Translations under genes and position numbers: made by a program
From: Pricia antarctica
GTDB taxonomy: Bacteria > Bacteroidota > Bacteroidia > Flavobacteriales > Flavobacteriaceae
Direction: 5' to 3'
Length of the DNA stretch: 64,000 bases
Assembly (NCBI RefSeq): GCF_900101815.1
Contig: NZ_FNAO01000004.1
Location: forward strand, 186,001 to 250,000
In this document: positions 25,412 to 33,300 of the stretch, in pieces
Layout: every line of letters begins with the position of its first letter
Numbering within the stretch: position 1 is the first letter of the stretch
The notes under the pieces: generated by a model
Databases searched by the model: none
The model's input: only the letters and a program-made list of their open reading frames with translations
What the model was told of the DNA's origin: nothing

Positions 25412-27049
25412 ATGAAAAAAGTACGCTTAATGGCTTTAGCGGCCATCTTTATAATCTCCTGTAGTGATGAAACTACGGTTTACAGTGACGCCTCCGAGGA
25501 TATTTCTATGGAAGGCAGCAAGGCCGTTCTCGAAAGTAGTATACTTTACGACGATGCCGGTGTCTTACAAATTTCCAGCGAAGATCAAATAACAGGCAAA
25601 ACCGCTAAGGGCAGTGATGAGGAACAAGCAGGGGACTATCCGCTAACCTTAATCGCCCGTGTCGATGCCCCTTCTTATAGTGGGGCCGAAAACTTGGGGG
25701 CCTCCCATGTTCATGTTGATGGCGATTATGCCTATGTATCGTACAATACGGTTGAAGACGGCTATGCCGGTGCCATTGATGTCGTCTATGTCGGTGATCC
25801 AACGGACCCGAGACTTACTTCGCGTTTGTATTATACGAATGCCGATATCAATGCTGTCGAATATAACGATGGATATATCTATGCTGTTGGAGGTGTGGAT
25901 TCCGAAAAATCCGTAAGGGCTACTTCGAACTCTTTTTTGGTCAAGATTCCCGTTTCCAATGGAAGGATGGATACAACTGCGGAAATGAGCTTCGGATTTC
26001 AAGAAGGTTTCAACGCTACGGATGTTAAGGTAACCGACAATTCGGTAATTGTCAGTAGTGGTAAGGACGGCTATTTGACCTCCTATAAGAAATCGGACCT
26101 TTCCGTTCAAACGGAAGCTCCTTTTGCCGATTTACGTTCAATAACCATAGATAATGGTAATGTAACCCTGTTGGATGGCAGCAGTGGCGTAAGTTTTTTA
26201 GATGCCACTTTCAATGTTACCCGCACTATTGCCATCGATTCCGATTTTGGGAATTTCGCTAAAAGAACCTTGGCCGTTTCAGATAGCGAAGTCATTGTTT
26301 CCGAAGGTTCAAAAGGTGCGGGTATCTACAATAAAGCCAACGGTAGTTTAAAGGAATATTTACCTATAGTAATTAACCCTGAAGGTGTCGCTCAAAGCGA
26401 TATCGTTACCAATGCCGTTGCGCTCAACGAAAATATACTTTTTATGGCCAATGGCGGTGCAGGTTTATCCCTTTCTGAAATACAAGGAAACGGAACCGAT
26501 ATGGTCGGCGTGATGGACTTGAACGGTTCGGTAAATTTCGTAGCCTCGAAGGGGGACTATATCTTTGCAGCCTCCGGAAAAGAGGGATTGCAGATTGTGA
26601 AACTGAACCGACCCGACGCCACTTTGACTGCTCGATGTGCCGACTTACCCCATTATAAGGGAAGTGCCAACCTTAATGTTAATAATGGTGAAACGGCCGA
26701 ATATAGTGGTTCTAAGAGTTTTAATCAGTTGAACATCAATGGCACGTTATTACTCTGTGGTTCTTGGACAGTTAAGGACAACAGCTACATAAATAACGAT
26801 GGTATATTCGAGATGAAAGGTGCCTTGACCATCGGGAGAAACAACAAACAGAAAAACATTGCCGTTAATAGTGGTGCTACCTTGCGCATCGAAGGTGAAC
26901 TGACCATTTACGGAGATTTAATACTTAACGAAGGGGCTAGGTTGGAGTTTGTTGGTAATAATTCCACGGTGAATATCTTCGGTAAAGTCCAGAAATCAAA
27001 TAGTGCCGAAGTCAAAGGTAAATTCAATGATATTAAAAATAAGTTTTAG
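25412..27049 (+). CDS. LVIVD-like beta-propeller lipoprotein with C-terminal repeat domain
   Basis: A 545-residue lipoprotein (signal ending IISC, Cys17). Residues about 75-410 are made of repeated strands such as HVHVDGDYAYVSYN and ISVD-like turns, resembling an LVIVD or WD-like beta-propeller. Residues about 415-545 are short, Asn- and Gly-rich strands (NLNVNNGETAEYSG, GTLLLCGSWTV, GELTIYGDLIL), which look like a right-handed beta-helix stack. No catalytic motif or T9SS signature is visible. It is a lone plus-strand gene ended by a strong terminator. I cannot assign a function; binding to carbohydrate or protein at the cell surface is a reasonable guess. Confidence 0.7.
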   Translation: MKKVRLMALAAIFIISCSDETTVYSDASEDISMEGSKAVLESSILYDDAGVLQISSEDQITGKTAKGSDEEQAGDYPLTLIARVDAPSYSGAENLGASHVHVDGDYAYVSYNTVEDGYAGAIDVVYVGDPTDPRLTSRLYYTNADINAVEYNDGYIYAVGGVDSEKSVRATSNSFLVKIPVSNGRMDTTAEMSFGFQEGFNATDVKVTDNSVIVSSGKDGYLTSYKKSDLSVQTEAPFADLRSITIDNGNVTLLDGSSGVSFLDATFNVTRTIAIDSDFGNFAKRTLAVSDSEVIVSEGSKGAGIYNKANGSLKEYLPIVINPEGVAQSDIVTNAVALNENILFMANGGAGLSLSEIQGNGTDMVGVMDLNGSVNFVASKGDYIFAASGKEGLQIVKLNRPDATLTARCADLPHYKGSANLNVNNGETAEYSGSKSFNQLNINGTLLLCGSWTVKDNSYINNDGIFEMKGALTIGRNNKQKNIAVNSGATLRIEGELTIYGDLILNEGARLEFVGNNSTVNIFGKVQKSNSAEVKGKFNDIKNKF

Positions 27050-27073
27050 AAAATCGCAATAATTTTTATAGAA

Positions 27074-27107
27074 AAAGCCCCAACCGGTAGTTCCGGTTGG
27101 GGACTTT
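27074..27107. terminator. Intrinsic terminator after the propeller lipoprotein
   Basis: Arms CCCCAACCGG (27078-27087) and CCGGTTGGGG (27093-27102) with a TAGTT loop, followed by ACTTT and preceded by an A-run. It sits between convergent genes and could serve both strands. Confidence 0.85.
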
Positions 27108-27135
27108 CAATATAAGGCTTTCCGTTTGACCACTA

Positions 27136-28266
27136 TTAATTCAATAATTCTGCAACTTTCGCCTCCAAAGCGGGGCCTCTCAAATTTTTCGCCACGATGA
27201 CTCCGTTTTCATCCAACAGAAAAGCGGCAGGTATGGCGTCTACGTTGTACAGCTTAGCGATAGGATCGTTGAAATAAGCGACATGGGAAACATGTTGCCA
27301 AGTCAAACCATCATCTTCGATAGCTTTTTTCCAGGCTTCAGCGGTTCTGTCCAAAGAAACTCCTAGAATATTCAAGCCCTTGTCGTGGTATTTTTCATAA
27401 ACGCTTACCACATTAGGATTTTCAGCGCGGCAAGGTTTACACCAAGCTGCCCAAAAATCTACCAAGGTTACTTTGCCAAGGGCATCGTTCAGGGCAAGGT
27501 CTTTGCCATCGGGAGTGGGAGCGGTGAAATCTGGGGCTATTGCGCCGATTGTTGTATTTTTTGCATTGGCTTCAGCCTGTTTTTGGCCTTCCAATCGCTC
27601 TTGAATCGCAACGGCTACTTTTGTTTTCTTGATTTCGGGGGATAATTCTTCGTACATCGCCTGTGCCTCTTCCGCGGTTACCGAACCAGTTCCAAGGGCT
27701 CGGTCTATCAAAAGTGCCGAGATCAAAGCATCGGGATGGCTTTTGATATAATCGAGTTCAAAGTTTTTGTATTTATCCTGTAGCTCCATCATCTCATCTT
27801 GCAACGATTTTGCGGTGGCGGTATCCTTTTTTACGGTCGCCTGTTGCATATCCTGTTGAATGGACTGCGCTTGTAATGTCAGTTCTTTCGACTTATCCAT
27901 ATAATCGGCGAAAGTCTCGTTCTGTGCAGTACCCCCAATTTCGGCAAATCCTAAGCTGTCTTTTTGTGCCTTAAAATCTATTTCGCCGTTTTCGAGAATG
28001 ACCGCCGTATAACCGGGCAGTTTATCAATAAAAACGTAGTTGAGTTCTGGGGTTTCAGCGGAGCCTGTAAAGGTGAATTTTCCATTTTCTACTTTCGCGG
28101 TATCCACGTCAACGGGTTGGTTGTTCTCGCCGACGGCTCTAAGAAAAACTTGGGTTCCGTTTTCTACCTCTCCCCTAAGATTACCGTTAATGGTGAACCC
28201 TTTCGGTTTTTGGTTGCAGGCTACAATCGCTATGATTATGCTGATGGACAATACAATTTTTTTCAT
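27136..28266 (-). CDS. TlpA-like thioredoxin lipoprotein with DUF4369 domain
   Basis: A 376-residue periplasmic thiol-disulfide protein anchored by lipid (signal ends IVAC, Cys17). Residues about 20-130 fit the DUF4369 domain common in Bacteroidota TlpA-like proteins (FTINGNLRGEVENGTQVFLR). A helical linker follows. The thioredoxin domain (about 240-376) has the redox pair Cys276-Cys279 in AAWCKPCRAENP and a cis-proline region IPAAFLLDE. It probably acts in reduction or oxidation of exported proteins; the partner is unknown. A minus-strand -7-like box TACATTTG lies at 28286-28293. Confidence 0.9.
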   Translation of the reverse strand: MKKIVLSISIIIAIVACNQKPKGFTINGNLRGEVENGTQVFLRAVGENNQPVDVDTAKVENGKFTFTGSAETPELNYVFIDKLPGYTAVILENGEIDFKAQKDSLGFAEIGGTAQNETFADYMDKSKELTLQAQSIQQDMQQATVKKDTATAKSLQDEMMELQDKYKNFELDYIKSHPDALISALLIDRALGTGSVTAEEAQAMYEELSPEIKKTKVAVAIQERLEGQKQAEANAKNTTIGAIAPDFTAPTPDGKDLALNDALGKVTLVDFWAAWCKPCRAENPNVVSVYEKYHDKGLNILGVSLDRTAEAWKKAIEDDGLTWQHVSHVAYFNDPIAKLYNVDAIPAAFLLDENGVIVAKNLRGPALEAKVAELLN

Positions 28267-28329
28267 TATAATGGGTTTAAGCCGGCAAATGTAGGTATAT
28301 ATCCCAATAAAAAAAAGTGTATGACGTAT

Positions 28330-28788
28330 CTATATCCGTGGAACCCATGGTCCCAGGCGTTGATTGTATTTTCTTTGAAAATAGACAAAGTAGTTGTATA
28401 GCTTATAATTTACTTCGTAGCCATAGTCAATACCGGAACTATAATCAATTTGCATTTCATAGAGGTTACCACCATATCGTAAGGGTTGCATGGCCCTTTG
28501 ATTCCAGTTAGTGACATAAATCTGGTTGCGGTTTTCGAGGTAGGATTGGGAGTAATAGCCCTCCGGTTTGGCGATACTAGCCAGCCAGGTATTGAACCCG
28601 GGGTCGATGATTATGATTTCGTACTCAGTACTGTCACTGGCTATTTTTACGGTATCGCCTTCTTGCTGGTTGAAAGTTTTCTTTTCGTTGTCAGTGACCT
28701 CTATGGTCTTTTTGGTACCGGTACAGCTGCTTGCCGCACATAGAATCATAAAGGCCAGTATACTTATTTGTAGTAGTAATCTTTTCAT
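28330..28788 (-). CDS. Small exported lipoprotein, DUF6146-like
   Basis: The ATG at 28788 gives MKRLLLQISILAFMILCAASSC, a lipoprotein signal; an upstream in-frame start would run through the terminator of the preceding gene and is not credible. The mature part has the block SYLENRNQIYVTNWNQR and a Tyr-rich tail (YKLYNYFVYFQRKYNQRLG). I recall this signature from DUF6146-type proteins in Flavobacteriaceae but cannot confirm it. Function unknown. It is a separate unit from the TlpA-like gene downstream, with about 60 bases between. Confidence 0.72.
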   Translation of the reverse strand: MKRLLLQISILAFMILCAASSCTGTKKTIEVTDNEKKTFNQQEGDTVKIASDSTEYEIIIIDPGFNTWLASIAKPEGYYSQSYLENRNQIYVTNWNQRAMQPLRYGGNLYEMQIDYSSGIDYGYEVNYKLYNYFVYFQRKYNQRLGPWVPRI

Positions 28789-28801
28789 TTTCCTTTTTTT
28801 T

Positions 28802-28821
28802 GAATGGTTCAAAAACCATTC
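28802..28821 (-). repeat. Short inverted repeat in the leader of the DUF6146-like gene
   Basis: GAATGGTT (28802-28809) and AACCATTC (28814-28821) pair around a four-base loop, 14 bases upstream of the start. It may be a leader hairpin or part of the neighbouring terminator. Confidence 0.35.
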
Positions 28822-28829
28822 CAAGAAGA

Positions 28830-28863
28830 TACAAAAAAACCACATAGAATTTATGTGGTTTTT
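28830..28863 (-). terminator. Intrinsic terminator after the DUF937 gene
   Basis: Arms AAAAACCACATA (28835-28846) and TATGTGGTTTTT (28852-28863). On the minus strand the stem is followed by a T-run (seven T). It lies 37 bases beyond the end of the DUF937 gene. Confidence 0.85.
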
Positions 28864-28899
28864 GCCATTCAATTTTAAAAGAACGTGCGGTTAAAAAGT

Positions 28900-29532
28900 T
28901 TACTTTCCAAAGAGACCGCCCAATAGACCACCAATGCCACCTTTTTTTCCGCCTAAGGCCAACGAGGCCACATCGTCGAGAATACTGCCATCACCATCGG
29001 AATCTAAAAAGGATTCGATGAGGGACTGTTGTTTGTGCGCCTGTGTGCCACCGCCCATCATGCCGCCCAATAGGTTCTGCATACCACTGGCATCATTAAC
29101 ATTCTGCTGCTGTTTCTGCTTACCGATCATTCCCAATAGAATAGGTGCGGCTACTTGAAGTATCGTAGCGATGGTGCTGGTGTCCATTCCTGATTTTTGG
29201 CTCAAGGCATTTTCAACCTGGGCCTGTTTGCCGCCCAGTACGTGGCCCAAAATTCCCGCTCCGTCATCTTTAACGGACTGGTCGACACCACCTCCGAAAA
29301 GTCCTTCCAAATTATTCAGGATACTACCATCATGCTTGTTGGAGAGTGCGCTCATAAGCCCTTGCGCGCCTTCAGGCGTTGATGCGTTTTTCTTCATCGC
29401 ACCCATTAAGAGGGGCAAAGCCATAGTGAGTACACTTCCGGTTTGATCCGTTGAGTTTCCGGTCTGGCCAGCTACCCCACTTATTAATTGTTTACCCATC
29501 GGGCTACTTAACAAATCCACTAATCCTGACAT
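28900..29532 (-). CDS. DUF937 domain-containing protein
   Basis: A 210-residue protein with no signal peptide and very high Gly, Gln and Ser content. The N-terminal part (LVDLLSSPMGKQLISGVAGQTG) and the repeated APILLGMIGKQ and LPLLMGAMKK helices fit DUF937. The tail SDGDGSILDDVASLALG followed by GGLLGGLFGK is Gly-rich. Structures or functions are poorly known for the family. Alone between two transcripts, with its own terminator. Confidence 0.82.
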   Translation of the reverse strand: MSGLVDLLSSPMGKQLISGVAGQTGNSTDQTGSVLTMALPLLMGAMKKNASTPEGAQGLMSALSNKHDGSILNNLEGLFGGGVDQSVKDDGAGILGHVLGGKQAQVENALSQKSGMDTSTIATILQVAAPILLGMIGKQKQQQNVNDASGMQNLLGGMMGGGTQAHKQQSLIESFLDSDGDGSILDDVASLALGGKKGGIGGLLGGLFGK

Positions 29533-29609
29533 ATTGTATTGTGTTTAAAATGAGGGAACAATGTACAAAAAAGAATGGTTTTATAAGATATAGGTACAAT
29601 AAAAGCTAA

Positions 29610-30560
29610 TTAATTCAGAAGACTGATTATTTGATCGGCCAACTCTGACCCTATACGACTTTGGGCTTCTCCGGTAGCGGCACCGATATGGGGCGTCAGG
29701 GAAATTTTAGGATGCATTAAAATCTTGATTTCGGGCGATGGTTCAGATTCGTAAACGTCGAGGCCCGCGAAGGCTACTTTTCCGGTTTCCAGCGCATCTA
29801 CCAAGGCCACTTCATCTAACACACCGCCACGTGCCGCATTGACTATGGCCACCCCTGGTTTCATAAGTCCAAATTCTTTCTTGCCGATAACATAGTCTTT
29901 TTGCACGGGTACATGTAAAGTGATAAAATCGGATACTTTTAGGACCTCCGCCTTGGATAACGACTGAAAATCGAAAGCCATCGAACGTCCATCAAAAAAA
30001 CGCACTTCTACAGTAGCTTTTTCAACAAGGGGATCATGGTATATGACTTTCATTCCAACGCCTATGGCCAGTTTTGCGATAGCCTTGCCAATCCGTCCAA
30101 AACCGATGACGCCCAAGGTTTTGCCCCTGAGTTCGGTGCCGCCGGCGTAGGATTTTTTGAGTTGCTTGAATTTGCTGTCCCCCTCAAGCGGCATATTTCT
30201 GTTGGCGTCATGCAGGTAGCGAACACCCCCGAAAAAATGGGCAAAAACCAATTCGGCGACCGAGGCCGATGAGGCGGCAGGGGTATTGATAACGTGAAGT
30301 CCCTTTTTCCGTGCATAGTCCACATCGATATTGTCCATGCCCACACCACCACGCCCAATAAGTTTTAGGGTAGGGCAATGGTCGATCAAATCTTTACGCA
30401 CTTGGGTAGCACTACGTACCAACAGTCCGTCAATCTTGTTTTCGTTAATATAGCTTTGCAATTGTTCTTGGGATACGGTTACGGTAATCACCTCAAATCC
30501 CGATTTTTCTAGGGCTTCGATACCGGATTGCGCTATGCCGTCGTTAGCGAGTATTTTCAT
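29610..30560 (-). CDS. serA: D-3-phosphoglycerate dehydrogenase
   Basis: A 316-residue NAD-dependent dehydrogenase for the first step of serine synthesis. The Rossmann motif is GVIGFGRIGKAIAKLA, the catalytic Arg is in NAARGGVLDE, and the catalytic His is in SLTPHIGAAT. It is the short form, lacking the C-terminal ACT regulatory domain of E. coli SerA, so serine feedback through ACT is not expected. The start ATG overlaps the serC stop (ATGA, 30557-30560), a sign of translational coupling. Related 2-hydroxyacid dehydrogenases look alike, but the coupling to serC supports the name. Confidence 0.93.
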   Translation of the reverse strand: MKILANDGIAQSGIEALEKSGFEVITVTVSQEQLQSYINENKIDGLLVRSATQVRKDLIDHCPTLKLIGRGGVGMDNIDVDYARKKGLHVINTPAASSASVAELVFAHFFGGVRYLHDANRNMPLEGDSKFKQLKKSYAGGTELRGKTLGVIGFGRIGKAIAKLAIGVGMKVIYHDPLVEKATVEVRFFDGRSMAFDFQSLSKAEVLKVSDFITLHVPVQKDYVIGKKEFGLMKPGVAIVNAARGGVLDEVALVDALETGKVAFAGLDVYESEPSPEIKILMHPKISLTPHIGAATGEAQSRIGSELADQIISLLN

Positions 30561-31621
30561 CCTTTTCTTTCCATTTCACTCATTATATCGACCAAAACAC
30601 CAACGCTTTCCAGTGAAAGCGCGTTGTACATCGAAGCCCTATACCCGCCTATGGAGCGATGGCCATTGATGCCAACGACGCCTGCTTCCTTGCACATGGC
30701 GTCGAAAGATCCTTTCAACTTTTCATCCGTCAACGTAAAAGTGGCGTTCATTGTAGAACGATCCTCTTTGCTGGCGAAGCCTTCAAAAACGGGATTCAAA
30801 TCGATTTCAGAATAGATTAGCTGGGCCTTTTTCTCGTTAATTTCTTCTATTGCAGCTATTCCGCCTAAATTTTTCAGCCATTCCAGCGTGAGCATCGAAA
30901 CATAAACGGGAAACACCGCCGGGGTGTTGAACATACTCTCCTTGTCGATGTGCACCTGATAATCGAGCATAGAGGGAATTTTACGGGATACTTTTCCCAA
31001 AATATCGTTTTTGACCACGATCAAGGTGGTTCCAGCGGGACCCATATTCTTTTGTGCTCCGGCATAGATCAATCCGAATTGGGAAAAGTCCAACTTACGC
31101 GAAAAAATATCCGAACTCATGTCGCAGACTAGGGGCGTATCCGTTTTAGGGAATTCCTTTATCTGGGTCCCGAAAATAGTATTGTTAGAGGTAACGTGTA
31201 GGTAATCAAGTCCTGAAGGCACCGCATATCCTTTGGGGATATACTTGAAATTTTTATCTTTAGAAGAACCGACCTCTACGATTTCACCGAAGAGTTTCGC
31301 CTCTTTAATGGCCTTGTCGCTCCAAGTACCGGTATTGAGATATCCGGCCTTTGTCTCCAAAAGATTATAGGCGACCATTAAAAATTCAAGACTTGCGCCG
31401 CCCTGCAAAAATAGCGCGGTGTAGCCCTTACCTTCAAGACCTAAGAGCTCTAGGGCCAAACTTCTCGCCTTTTCCATCACTTCGACAAAAGCGTGACTTC
31501 GGTGTGAGATTTCGATCAGGGATAATCCTGAATTGTCGAGATCCGTTACTGCCGCCGAGGCTTTCGCAATTACTTCTTGGGGTAATACGCAGGGGCCTGC
31601 ACTAAAATTATGTTTTTTCAT
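30557..31621 (-). CDS. serC: 3-phosphoserine aminotransferase
   Basis: A 354-residue PLP enzyme that transaminates 3-phosphohydroxypyruvate with glutamate. The N terminus HNFSAGPCVLP and the block GGASLEFLMVAYNL are typical. The PLP lysine is in IYAGAQKNMGPAG. The closing RASMYNALSLESV fits the family. Length is normal. It lies directly upstream of serA on the same strand, overlapping by four bases. Confidence 0.95.
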   Translation of the reverse strand: MKKHNFSAGPCVLPQEVIAKASAAVTDLDNSGLSLIEISHRSHAFVEVMEKARSLALELLGLEGKGYTALFLQGGASLEFLMVAYNLLETKAGYLNTGTWSDKAIKEAKLFGEIVEVGSSKDKNFKYIPKGYAVPSGLDYLHVTSNNTIFGTQIKEFPKTDTPLVCDMSSDIFSRKLDFSQFGLIYAGAQKNMGPAGTTLIVVKNDILGKVSRKIPSMLDYQVHIDKESMFNTPAVFPVYVSMLTLEWLKNLGGIAAIEEINEKKAQLIYSEIDLNPVFEGFASKEDRSTMNATFTLTDEKLKGSFDAMCKEAGVVGINGHRSIGGYRASMYNALSLESVGVLVDIMSEMERKG

Positions 31622-31740
31622 CTTCGAATTAATAGGTTACTGGGTTATTGCAAATTTTTTATTGGGATGGAACTTTGCTAAAACGTCGCTAAGTTCATGA
31701 ATTTATTAGGAAACACATGCATCGAAATGGACTTATTCTG

Positions 31741-32781
31741 TTAGTTTTTTAACAGGAAATCAACAGTATCCACGCCATCGGCATAATCGGTCAGGGATGG
31801 ATTTTGGGTCTCTCCGAAGGCAATTTCACCGTCGAGGATGCCATCGCAGACAACGCACTGCAATTGATTTTCGTCATTTTTCAGATGCTCTCTTAGTGTC
31901 ACAAGCGTTTCGTAATTTTCATGAAATAACGACGCGATAGGCGATGCATAACTGGTATCGTTCTTGAGGATTAAAAATCCATTATCGAGGATTTTGAATT
32001 CTGACATAAGGTAAACTGCCTTGTTGTAATCGTAATTGTTCTCGTATTTTTTTTGTTCGATAATCGGATGATAGCTATAGATGGATGTAAAAAATGAATC
32101 AAAATCGTAACCCGCGGGGACAAATAGTTTGGAGACGCTGCGACAGCCAAGTCCGTAATAGCGAAAAATATCCTCCCCCAGGGCTTCCAGTTGTTCGGGG
32201 GTTTCCTTTCCGGTCAGGACCGCAATGGAGTTCCTGTTTTTCCGGATAATGTTGGGCACCTTTCCGAAATAGTGCTCGAAGTAGCGGGCGGTATTGTTGC
32301 TTCCAGTGGCGATAACGGCATCGAAATCCTCCATTTTCCCGTCAGAAAAAATAATTTTATCCTTAAGTAAAGGTTCAATTTCGATAAGGTAATCCCTTAT
32401 AAAATAAATTAATACATTGTCATTGGATGAAAGCTTGGCCATGACCTTATTCCCAGTTAACAAAACGGATAGCAAGTCGTGAAAGCCGACCAACGGGATG
32501 TTTCCAGCCATGATCACGGCCACCGTTTTGGTCCTGTTTTGCTGTACATCGTACGCCCCGAGCCAATCCGATAAAGTATCCTCTTTCAATAATTCGCCCC
32601 AACTTCTCAGGGCAAATTCAACATTATCCTTGGTGAACCATCCATTTTTATGTTGCGCCAAGGTGATAGTGTCTTCCAACTTTTGCGACCATTGGTCTTC
32701 GTGGACATCGGAACTACAATACGCCCGCAGAAATTCCCCGAGCTTTACAAAAGCAATATATATTCTTTGGTATTCGTTCAT
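31741..32781 (-). CDS. LuxC-like acyl-CoA reductase
   Basis: A 346-residue protein of the LuxC/acyl-CoA reductase family, which reduces acyl-CoA or acyl esters to aldehydes with NADPH. The nucleotide-binding part has AVIMAGNIPLVGFHDLLSVLL, and the presumed catalytic cysteine is in YYGLGCRSVSKLFVP. It does not sit with lux genes, so bioluminescence is not implied. It is divergent from a ferredoxin and follows serC by about 120 bases. This gene order is common in Flavobacteriaceae, from memory. Substrate unknown. Confidence 0.88.
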   Translation of the reverse strand: MNEYQRIYIAFVKLGEFLRAYCSSDVHEDQWSQKLEDTITLAQHKNGWFTKDNVEFALRSWGELLKEDTLSDWLGAYDVQQNRTKTVAVIMAGNIPLVGFHDLLSVLLTGNKVMAKLSSNDNVLIYFIRDYLIEIEPLLKDKIIFSDGKMEDFDAVIATGSNNTARYFEHYFGKVPNIIRKNRNSIAVLTGKETPEQLEALGEDIFRYYGLGCRSVSKLFVPAGYDFDSFFTSIYSYHPIIEQKKYENNYDYNKAVYLMSEFKILDNGFLILKNDTSYASPIASLFHENYETLVTLREHLKNDENQLQCVVCDGILDGEIAFGETQNPSLTDYADGVDTVDFLLKN

Positions 32782-32790
32782 AGAATAGAT

Positions 32791-32821
32791 TTGCGATACA
32801 AAGGTCTAGTCTTTACCTTTG
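32791..32821 (+). promoter_or_regulatory. Promoter of the ferredoxin gene
   Basis: TTG (32791-32793), 20-base spacer, TACCTTTG (32814-32821). A minus-strand box GACCTTTG (32799-32806), one base off consensus, may serve the acyl-CoA reductase gene. Confidence 0.55.
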
Positions 32822-32929
32822 CAATCAGATTTTGCAAAAGTAAGCATACTGAATATAAAATAGCTTTTCTATGTGGTAATGTATCCGCCTTGAAAAGATT
32901 CCGCGACAAGGGCGGTATAAATAGAAAAC

Positions 32930-33283
32930 ATGGCAATAGTTATAACGGACGAATGTATCAACTGCGGGGCTTGCGAGCCGGAGTGCCCGAATACCGCAAT
33001 TTATGAAGGGGCGGATGAATGGCGCTACGGTGACGGCACATCCTTAAAAGGTGATGTCGTGTTGCCTGATGGTAAAGCGGTGAACGCCGAAGAGGTTCAA
33101 GAGCCTATCAGCGACGAAATCTACTATATTTCTCCGGATAAATGCACGGAATGCATGGGATTTCACGAGGAGCCACAGTGCGCGGCCGTCTGCCCGGTGG
33201 ACTGCTGTATTCCCGATGATGACCATGTGGAGAGCGAGGAGACTTTGCTTGCGAAGCAGGCGTTTATGCACCCAGAGGGATAA
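32930..33283 (+). CDS. 2[4Fe-4S] ferredoxin
   Basis: A 117-residue electron carrier with two cluster motifs: [12 protein letters not shown] (starting at residue 8) and [18 protein letters not shown] in the second half. The spacing in the second site (CxxC-x8-CxxxC) is that of Chromatium-type or YfhL-like ferredoxins with an insertion between the clusters. It ends 17 bases before the convergent TonB receptor gene. The divergent acyl-CoA reductase may be a partner, but that is inference. Confidence 0.93.
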   Translation: MAIVITDECINCGACEPECPNTAIYEGADEWRYGDGTSLKGDVVLPDGKAVNAEEVQEPISDEIYYISPDKCTECMGFHEEPQCAAVCPVDCCIPDDDHVESEETLLAKQAFMHPEG

Positions 33284-33300
33284 AGACCGACCGCTAAAAT

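Noticed and set aside
31741-32781. Bioluminescence (lux) operon
   Set aside because: Only a LuxC-type reductase is present, with no luxAB, luxD or luxE.
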